Shown: one piece after another, positions 54,537 through 61,109 of the stretch
Position numbering within the stretch: the stretch's first letter is position 1
How the letters are laid out: the number at the start of each line of letters is the position of its first letter
Assembly (NCBI GenBank): GCA_907165275.2
Contig: OU015662.1
Span: 2,549,501-2,613,500, forward strand
Reading direction: 5' to 3'
Length of the DNA stretch: 64,000 bases
Source: Zygaena filipendulae
Taxonomy: Eukaryota > Arthropoda > Insecta > Lepidoptera > Zygaenidae
Program-made: the position numbers and the translations under genes
The notes under the pieces: model-generated
The model's input: the letters and a program-made list of their open reading frames with translations, nothing else
Databases searched by the model: none
What the model was told of the DNA's origin: nothing

Positions 54537-54710
54537 ATGCCTAGTAGAGCTAGAGGTAGGCGTAGGATCGCTCACAAGCGTTTAGAGGATGCATTAAACT
54601 GCGCTCAGCGAGCTGCAAATGACCCTCAGTACATACCAAGGTTTAGAGTGTGGTGTGAACGTTTGGAAGCAATATATAACGAATTCAACGCAGCTCATTT
54701 GGAAATCTGA
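54537..54710 (+). pseudogene. BEL gag N-terminus, cut off by a frameshift
   Basis: 57 codons from the ATG at 54,537 to TGA at 54,708. The basic start (MPSRARGRRR) and the following helical segment look like a BEL gag N-terminus. At GGAAATCTGAG (54,701-54,711) the reading passes to the next frame ('LSELDGEEFD...'), which continues into the main gag without a stop. One A missing from the GGAAA run would explain the break. I chose this ATG because it is the first in the frame that leads into gag. Alternatively gag starts later, but the continuity of sequence character across the shift argues for damage. Confidence 0.6.
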
Positions 54711-56635
54711 GTGAGTTAGACGGCGAGGAATTTGACAGAGAACACCGTGTTCAGCAAGCAGGTGATGAGTTATATTTTGTCATTTTGGAATTGAAACAGC
54801 AGTGTGATATTAAAGATGATATACCACAATTAACATCCCACCAAAGTGTCAAACCCTCACACAATGTTAAGTTACCACGTATACAACTGCCTATCTTCTC
54901 AGGGGACTTAAAGGAATGGCAAACATTTATTGATTTGTATGACAGTTTGGTACATAGTAATACAAATATTTCTGCAATTGAAAAGTTTCAATATCTTATG
55001 TTGTCTCTTTCTGGGGAAGCACAGCACTTAATTAAACCTTTCCCATTAGCAGAGAAAAATTATTCAGTAGCATATCAAACACTCAAGGATAGATACAGTA
55101 ATAAACGTTACTTAGCAAGCTTATATTGGGAGGAGATTTCTAAAGCTGAAACTTGTAAGAAACCTAGTGATTTGCGTAACTTATTGAACATTATTACCGA
55201 AAACTTGTCTGTTCTTCAGAATCTAGGCCTTCCTACCGATGATTGGGATTTTATTTTGTTTCATACACTGCTCACCAAATTAGATAAGGATTCCAGGCAA
55301 CAATTTGAATTGTCTATTAAGGGCAATGACATTCCATCATTTCAACAATTAAAATCTTTTCTTTTAGAACGCTCTGATGCTTTGGAACGCTCTCAATTAA
55401 TTACTGATCAAAATCAATTCCAGTCATCTGCTTTTCAGCCAAGGTCCCATTTTAATTCTAAAAAACAAAATGCCCAACATTCTAAAGGTGTACACCAATT
55501 ATCATCTAGTAATTCCACATCAACAAAAGGTGTACATCAATTATCAACTTATAATTCTACATCAACAAATGGTGTACATCAATTATCAACTAATAATTCT
55601 ACATCAACAAATGGTGTACATCAATTATCAGCTATTAATTCTACATCATCAAACAACTATAAGTGTGCCATTTGCAATTCTAATCATCAAACCATTGTCT
55701 GTGAACAATTAACTTCATTATCACCTGCCGATCGTTATAATTTGGTAAAACAGAAACGTTTGTGCACTAATTGCCTGCGATCTAATCATTTTCTTTCTGA
55801 GTGTAAATCTTTTTACAATTGTAAATTGTGTAATAAGCGACACAATTCTTTATTGCATTTCGATCAAACACCTAATCCTAACAGTGCAACTTTGATGTCA
55901 TCTGCTGAGCCCGGTGCTGCCCAATTGTGTACCGGTTCTGATAACACAAGTCATCTTGTCAATAACTTACCTGTACATTCATTAACTAACTCCATTCAGC
56001 AACCAATGATGATATTGTTGTCCACAGCTGAGGTTGCATTTAAAGATCAATGGGGTACCATTCACAAACTTAAAGCATTACTTGATTCAGGTAGTCAAGC
56101 TAACTTAATAACTGACAAATGTGTTAACAGACTTGGTCTCAAGAGGGGTAAAGCTGATATTAATATTCGTGGCATTGGTCAGGTGACGACAAAATCCACT
56201 AGTTCGGTCAAATTGGAAATTCACTCATTTTTGAATCCTAATATAACTTATAAATTAGAGGCGATTTCTATGCCTAATTTATGTGGTGAACAACCTAGAC
56301 AAAACATAGATATAAACCATTACAAACATTTAACAAATTTACACTGGGCCGATCCCAATTGGTTTACTTCATCACCTGTTGACATCATCATAGGTGCTGA
56401 ACTGTTTCCTTATATATTATTACCAGGTCGAATTGGTGATGACGTCAATGGACCTACTGCATTGAATACCGTATTTGGTTGGATCATTATGGGGAAAATC
56501 CCTAGTAATAATCAGTCTCTTTATTCGGATTCCTTTTGTCTTCAAGTGGATCTTGACCTTGATCTTGTTAAATATAGCAACTCTAACTTAACAGAATTCT
56601 CTATGATTATTAGTCTGTGCTCGCCCCTAATATAA
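54704..56635 (+). CDS. BEL gag-protease portion of polyprotein (3' end replaced by copia LTR)
   Basis: The frame is open from about 54,704; no ATG opens it, and translation from TTG at 54,785 gives 616 residues. Counting from 54,785: gag core (DUF1759-type) about 35-200; four tandem 14-residue repeats 'GVHQLSTxNSTSTN' at 235-290; Cys/His knuckles from C294 ('CAICNSNH', 'CTNCLRSNH', 'CKLCNKRH'); aspartic protease with catalytic D434 in 'LLDSGSQANL'. BEL-derived coding ends at 56,565; the last 23 codons to the stop at 56,633-56,635 are copia LTR sequence. The gag core packages RNA and the protease matures the polyprotein. As it stands the product would lack reverse transcriptase and integrase. 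Confidence 0.85.
   Translation, partial: NLSELDGEEFDREHRVQQAGDELYFVILELKQQCDIKDDIPQLTSHQSVKPSHNVKLPRIQLPIFSGDLKEWQTFIDLYDSLVHSNTNISAIEKFQYLMLSLSGEAQHLIKPFPLAEKNYSVAYQTLKDRYSNKRYLASLYWEEISKAETCKKPSDLRNLLNIITENLSVLQNLGLPTDDWDFILFHTLLTKLDKDSRQQFELSIKGNDIPSFQQLKSFLLERSDALERSQLITDQNQFQSSAFQPRSHFNSKKQNAQHSKGVHQLSSSNSTSTKGVHQLSTYNSTSTNGVHQLSTNNSTSTNGVHQLSAINSTSSNNYKCAICNSNHQTIVCEQLTSLSPADRYNLVKQKRLCTNCLRSNHFLSECKSFYNCKLCNKRHNSLLHFDQTPNPNSATLMSSAEPGAAQLCTGSDNTSHLVNNLPVHSLTNSIQQPMMILLSTAEVAFKDQWGTIHKLKALLDSGSQANLITDKCVNRLGLKRGKADINIRGIGQVTTKSTSSVKLEIHSFLNPNITYKLEAISMPNLCGEQPRQNIDINHYKHLTNLHWADPNWFTSSPVDIIIGAELFPYILLPGRIGDDVNGPTALNTVFGWIIMGKIPSNNQSLYSDSFCLQVDLDLDLVKYSNSNLTEFSMIISLCSPLI
55487..55654 (+). 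repeat. 42-bp coding minisatellite in BEL gag (4 units)
   Basis: Four in-frame 42-bp units beginning GGTGTACA(C/T)CAATTATCA encode Ser/Thr/Asn-rich 14-mers. The middle units are nearly identical in DNA, so expansion was recent relative to the rest of gag. Confidence 0.9.
56561..56565 (+). repeat. target-site duplication GATCT, left
   Basis: GATCT directly before the copia 5' LTR, repeated at 61110-61114 directly after the 3' LTR. Five bases is the normal duplication for copia elements. Confidence 0.9.
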
Positions 56636-56746
56636 TATGGCTCATCGTTTTTTGTGTTCGACTTGTGTTAATTAGTTACCCCAATAAAAGAAGTAATTCC
56701 ACTGAGAAGTAAGTTGTTTTTCTTCAGAACAATACCTGAATTAAAA
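56566..56746 (+). repeat. copia 5' LTR, 181 bp
   Basis: Starts TGTTAAATATAGC and ends CTGAATTAAAA. I could find no difference from the 3' LTR. It carries AATAAA at 56683-56688. The start is canonical TG, but the 3' end is not CA, which is uncommon. Confidence 0.9.
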
Positions 56747-56760
56747 GGTTATGGGCCCAG
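56747..56760 (+). other. primer-binding site, initiator tRNA-Met (internal)
   Basis: GGTTATGGGCCCAG abuts the LTR. It is complementary to CTGGGCCCATAACC, the anticodon stem-loop of animal initiator tRNA-Met. Copia of Drosophila is known to prime from such an internal tRNA-iMet site rather than the tRNA 3' end. Confidence 0.88.
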
Positions 56761-56807
56761 AAAAGTAAAAACAGAAAAAACAAGCGAACAAGAAATCTAG
56801 AAACAAA

Positions 56808-59800
56808 ATGGAGGACGACTCGGCCAAAAGAAATAAATACGGCGTATTACCGTTTGCTGGAACAGAATTTGAGAATTGGCTATTTCGCCTTGAAGTAGTT
56901 TTAGAAGAGCACGATCTTTGGAATGTAACCTTTGGCGATGAGGACAACAAACAGAAACAAAAGAAAAGCAAAAGCATCATAGTTCAGTGCATTGCGGATT
57001 CACACCTGGAATATGTTAAAGACAGCCCTACTCCAAAAGACATCATCTCAAGGTTAAGAAATACCTTTGAAAAGAAAGGCATAGCTTCCCAGCTGTTAAT
57101 AAGAAGAAAACTTCTCACCCTTAAATTCCAAGAAGGTGGTACATTAGAAGAACATTTCAGAAAGTATGATACTCTTGTAAGACAGCTTAAAACCACAGGA
57201 GCTCAGCCAGATGAGTCTGAGCTAGTCTGTGGGCTGTTGCTGACCATGCCCGTGTCATATAATACTGTTATCACTGCAATAGAAACCATGCAAGAGGGTA
57301 TCACACTTGATTTTGTGAAAAGAAGACTTCTTGATGAAGAACAGAAAGTCAAAAATTCAGAAGTTGTAGAAAATGAAACCTTTTTGACCAGAGGAAGAAA
57401 AGAAAGAAAACAGCATCAAACAGGTGAAAAAGGAAAATCTGCCTTCCCTTTTGAATGTTACAATTGTGGAAAAAAAGGACACATGAAAGCAGACTGTCGC
57501 TTTAGAACTAGCAGATATAAAAATAAAAATCAAAAATTTGGAAATACTGCAGAAGAAGAAGACGAAAGTGTGAGTTTCTTAAGCGAAGTATCAAGCAAAG
57601 CGATGATTACAAACAGCAGTATAGAATACTTAGAATTTATTGTTGACTCAGGAGCAACAGACCATATGGTCAATGATGATACATACTTAAAGAATATTGA
57701 AATTTTAGAACCACCAATCACAATTAATACTGCTCGTCAAGGTGATAAAATCATTGCATCAAAGAAGGGAAAAATAGAATGCTCACATGGAATTGAATTA
57801 AAGAATGTACTTTATGCTCAAAAACTAAGATGTAATTTACTATCAATAAGTAAAATAGAAAAAGCTGGATTTAGTGTAAAATTCTGTGACAACCATATTA
57901 CGATTTATGACAGGGAAAGAAAAATTAAACAAGGCATAAGAGAAAATAATTTATATAAACTAAAGTTCACCGTTCAGGCTAAAAAGGAAAAGAAAGAAGA
58001 AAAGGTAGAAGCACAGAAAGCATATAGTGTGAAGGAAGAACAATATGAATGGCATAGGCGTCTAGGACATGCTTCGCAAGAAAAACTAAGAATATTGAAG
58101 GAAAGAAAACTGATATCTTTTGATGGAGAAAATAAACAGAATATTTTATGTGAATCATGCCTTAAAGGAAGACAGAGCAGATTGCCATTTAATAAAGAAG
58201 AAAAACCACACAGTAAGAGACCTTTGGAAATGATTCATTCAGACATATGTGGGCCAGTAACACCCTTAACACATGACAATAAAAAGTACATTTTGACATT
58301 TATTGACGACTACAGTCATTTTGCAATTGTATACCTACTTGAAGCTAAAACAGAAGTGCTTAAATGTTTTAAGAAATATGTCAGTATGGCAGAAGCACAA
58401 TTTGGAGCAAAAATATCAAGACTGAGGTGTGATAACGGTAAAGAATATGATAACACAGAATTTAAAACCTATTGTTCAGGAAAAGGAATAAAAATAGAAT
58501 TCACCATTAGCTATACACCACAGCAGAACGGAGTGTCCGAAAGGTTCAATAGAACAGTAGTAGAGAAGGCAAGAACTTTACTAGCAGATGCTAAATTTGG
58601 AAAAGAATTATGGGGAGAGGCTGTTTATACTTCAACCTATATTATAAACAGACTTCCTACAAGAAATGGCATAATACCGGCCGAAGTATGGTATGGAGAA
58701 CCCCCAAATTATCAGAAACTACAAGTATTTGGCTCTGAAGCCCATGTTCATCTGATGAAACCTCAGAGAGAAAATGGAAAATTCGAAGAAAAATCAAAGA
58801 AATACTACATGATTGGATACTGTGACAATGGATATAGACTTTGGGATTGTAAGGAAAATAAAGTAATTCGAGCAAGGGATGTTATATTCAATAACAAAGT
58901 AATACAAGAGAAAGAACAAAGAAAAGAAGAAGGAAAACAAAGATTCTCACAGTACTATGAAGATATAGAAGAAAATATACAGAAAGACACCTTTAAGGAC
59001 AATAATAAAGAGCAAATACGAGAAAGATTACCTAAAAATAAAGAAAAAGAACTGGTAAATACAGAAGAAATATTAGAAGAAATGAACAAAACACCTGAAA
59101 TGGAAATAGTAAATGATAAAAGGACTAGAAAACCACCTACCTGGCTTAATGACTATGAAACTTTCCATTGTGCATTGTCATGTATGGAAGAACCAAAAAC
59201 TCTAGAAGAAGCATTGAATTTACCAGAAAAAGACCTATGGAAAGAAGCAATAAATAAAGAACTAGCTTCTCACGAAAAACATCAGACCTGGACCTTGGTA
59301 AAAAGACCTGAAAATAAGAAAGTAATTGACAGCAGATGGGTATTCAGAAAGAAAGAAGATATTTACAAAGCAAGATTGGTTGCTAAAGGTTACCAATCTC
59401 ATGATTTTGAAGAAACATACTCACCTGTAGGAAGATTGACAACTCTGCGATCCTTACTTGTGATTGCCAATAGAGATAATCTTAAAATAGAACAAATGGA
59501 CGTGAAGACCGCTTTCCTTCATGGCCAGCTACAGGAGGAGATTTACATGAACCTACCTGGAGAAAATGGTGATATGGTGTGTAAGCTAAATCGCTCAATT
59601 TATGGACTTAAACAGAGTCCACGCTGTTGGAATCAAGCTTTTCATGACTACATGTGCAAGAAAGGTTTTAAGTGTTCAGACTATGATAACTGTTTATACA
59701 TAAGTTCAGAGCAAGGTATTAAACTTTATTTGTTTTTATATGTGGACGATATACTTCTAATGTGTCTGTGTGAAAAGAAAATCAGTGAATTAAAGTGCAA

Positions 59801-60686
59801 ATTGGGTAAACGGTTTGAGATGGTTAGTCTGGGACCAGTAAAAAAGTTTTTAGGTATAGAAGTTGAAAGAGACTGTAAGTTGAAAATTTTAAAGCTACAT
59901 CAGAAAAGTTATATTGAAAAAGTTCTCCAAAAATTTAGAATGCAAGACTCTAAGACTGTGTCTACACCCTGTGAAGTTAACTTGAAGCTTGAAAAGCCTG
60001 AGGAGTACTTGTGTAGTATGCCTTATCGTGAGTTGATTGGCTGTATTATTTACTTAGTGATATGTACTCGACCAGACCTGTCTTATACAGTTAATTATTT
60101 TAGTAGATTTCAGAACAATGCCACTGATGAACATTACAACTATTTAAAGAGAGCATTAAGATACCTAAAGTTGACAGCTGATTATGGTCTAGTATATAAA
60201 GATATAAATTATGAAGGTGTAGTAACTGGATATTGTGATGCCGACTGGGCCTCTGATGTTGTAGACAGGAGATCTGTATCCGGATATTGTATTTTTCTTT
60301 ATGGTAATATTGTATCTTGGTGCACTCAAAAACAGAAAACCGTGTCATTGTCGACTGCTGAGGCAGAGTATATGGCTTTAGGTTTAATTTGTACTGAGGT
60401 AATATGGTTCAAAGGATTTATTACTCAATTAGATATTGAATGTGGCAGTATAACTATATATGAGGATAATCAATCGTGTATTCACATTGCTAAAAATAGA
60501 GAAAATAGTCGTAGAGTAAAACACATAGATATCAAACATCATTTTATTAGAAACTTGATAGAAGATAAGGTAATAATATTAAAATATTTAAGTTCTTCAC
60601 AACAGTTATCAGATATATTCACTAAAGCACTGTGTAAACCAACTTTTAACCACTTAAGAAAACTTATTGGTGTTGAGAAATGTTGA
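56808..60686 (+). CDS. copia-type gag-pol polyprotein, 1,292 aa
   Basis: A single ORF encoding the particle protein and the enzymes for cDNA synthesis and integration. In order: gag about 1-210 (UBN2-type region with 'FEKKGIASQLLIRRKLL'); CCHC knuckle 217-230 (CYNCGKKGHMKADC); protease with D280 in 'VDSGATDHM'; integrase zinc motif from H416 ('HRRLGH ... CESCLKGR') and catalytic D479, D542, E578, the last two 35 residues apart; reverse transcriptase with 'QMDVKTAFLHG' and 'YVDDIL' at 978-983; RNase H about 1140-1260 with 'CDADWASD', 'STAEAEYMAL' and 'VKHIDIKHHF'. Integrase before reverse transcriptase is diagnostic of Ty1/copia. The length is slightly under Drosophila copia (about 1,400). No separate gag stop or frameshift is seen, so gag excess must come from another mechanism such as splicing. 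ATG at 56,808 is 61 bp after the LTR, context AAAATGG. Confidence 0.95.
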   Translation: MEDDSAKRNKYGVLPFAGTEFENWLFRLEVVLEEHDLWNVTFGDEDNKQKQKKSKSIIVQCIADSHLEYVKDSPTPKDIISRLRNTFEKKGIASQLLIRRKLLTLKFQEGGTLEEHFRKYDTLVRQLKTTGAQPDESELVCGLLLTMPVSYNTVITAIETMQEGITLDFVKRRLLDEEQKVKNSEVVENETFLTRGRKERKQHQTGEKGKSAFPFECYNCGKKGHMKADCRFRTSRYKNKNQKFGNTAEEEDESVSFLSEVSSKAMITNSSIEYLEFIVDSGATDHMVNDDTYLKNIEILEPPITINTARQGDKIIASKKGKIECSHGIELKNVLYAQKLRCNLLSISKIEKAGFSVKFCDNHITIYDRERKIKQGIRENNLYKLKFTVQAKKEKKEEKVEAQKAYSVKEEQYEWHRRLGHASQEKLRILKERKLISFDGENKQNILCESCLKGRQSRLPFNKEEKPHSKRPLEMIHSDICGPVTPLTHDNKKYILTFIDDYSHFAIVYLLEAKTEVLKCFKKYVSMAEAQFGAKISRLRCDNGKEYDNTEFKTYCSGKGIKIEFTISYTPQQNGVSERFNRTVVEKARTLLADAKFGKELWGEAVYTSTYIINRLPTRNGIIPAEVWYGEPPNYQKLQVFGSEAHVHLMKPQRENGKFEEKSKKYYMIGYCDNGYRLWDCKENKVIRARDVIFNNKVIQEKEQRKEEGKQRFSQYYEDIEENIQKDTFKDNNKEQIRERLPKNKEKELVNTEEILEEMNKTPEMEIVNDKRTRKPPTWLNDYETFHCALSCMEEPKTLEEALNLPEKDLWKEAINKELASHEKHQTWTLVKRPENKKVIDSRWVFRKKEDIYKARLVAKGYQSHDFEETYSPVGRLTTLRSLLVIANRDNLKIEQMDVKTAFLHGQLQEEIYMNLPGENGDMVCKLNRSIYGLKQSPRCWNQAFHDYMCKKGFKCSDYDNCLYISSEQGIKLYLFLYVDDILLMCLCEKKISELKCKLGKRFEMVSLGPVKKFLGIEVERDCKLKILKLHQKSYIEKVLQKFRMQDSKTVSTPCEVNLKLEKPEEYLCSMPYRELIGCIIYLVICTRPDLSYTVNYFSRFQNNATDEHYNYLKRALRYLKLTADYGLVYKDINYEGVVTGYCDADWASDVVDRRSVSGYCIFLYGNIVSWCTQKQKTVSLSTAEAEYMALGLICTEVIWFKGFITQLDIECGSITIYEDNQSCIHIAKNRENSRRVKHIDIKHHFIRNLIEDKVIILKYLSSSQQLSDIFTKALCKPTFNHLRKLIGVEKC

Positions 60687-60919
60687 TAATCAATTATTTG
60701 TAATTTGTATTTGTTTTGTTTTAGACAGAAGTCAAATGTTACCTACTGTCAAAGATTGATTTGAGTTTGTCATAGATAAGAAATGTAAATGTTGCGTTCA
60801 GAAAAACCATTTTTTTGTTGCAGTTATTAATGTAAAATTGATTCAGTTTGTAAGTTGGAAACTTTAGAAATTAAGTTTATTTTTTGCTTTTTGCTATGTA
60901 AAAGGTAAAAGTTAGAGTT
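60687..60919 (+). other. copia 3' untranslated region
   Basis: About 230 bp between the stop codon and the polypurine tract; no ORF. Confidence 0.6.
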
Positions 60920-60928
60920 GAGGAGGAG
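60920..60928 (+). other. copia polypurine tract
   Basis: GAGGAGGAG directly before the TG of the 3' LTR, the expected plus-strand primer. Confidence 0.75.
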
Positions 60929-61109
60929 TGTTAAATATAGCAACTCTAACTTAACAGAATTCTCTATGATTATTAGTCTGTGCTCGCCCCTAATATAATA
61001 TGGCTCATCGTTTTTTGTGTTCGACTTGTGTTAATTAGTTACCCCAATAAAAGAAGTAATTCCACTGAGAAGTAAGTTGTTTTTCTTCAGAACAATACCT
61101 GAATTAAAA
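60929..61109 (+). repeat. copia 3' LTR, 181 bp
   Basis: Same sequence as 56,566-56,746 by direct comparison; AATAAA at 61046-61051. Followed by the right GATCT duplication. Confidence 0.92.

Larger units (their letters stand above)
56566..61109 (+). mobile_element. complete copia-type LTR retrotransposon, 4,544 bp
   Basis: Two 181-bp LTRs, primer site, one long gag-pol ORF, polypurine tract and a GATCT duplication are all present. Structure and intact ORF indicate a recent, potentially autonomous copy. It lies in the same orientation as the BEL element it disrupts. With identical LTRs, no time signal can be read beyond 'young'. Confidence 0.93.

Noticed and set aside
54327..54575. 82-codon minus-strand ORF upstream of BEL gag
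   Set aside because: Lies antisense over the presumed retrotransposon leader and start; no domain.
55470..55712. 80-codon ORF inside BEL gag with repeated peptides
   Set aside because: Alternate-frame reading of the 42-bp minisatellite in gag.
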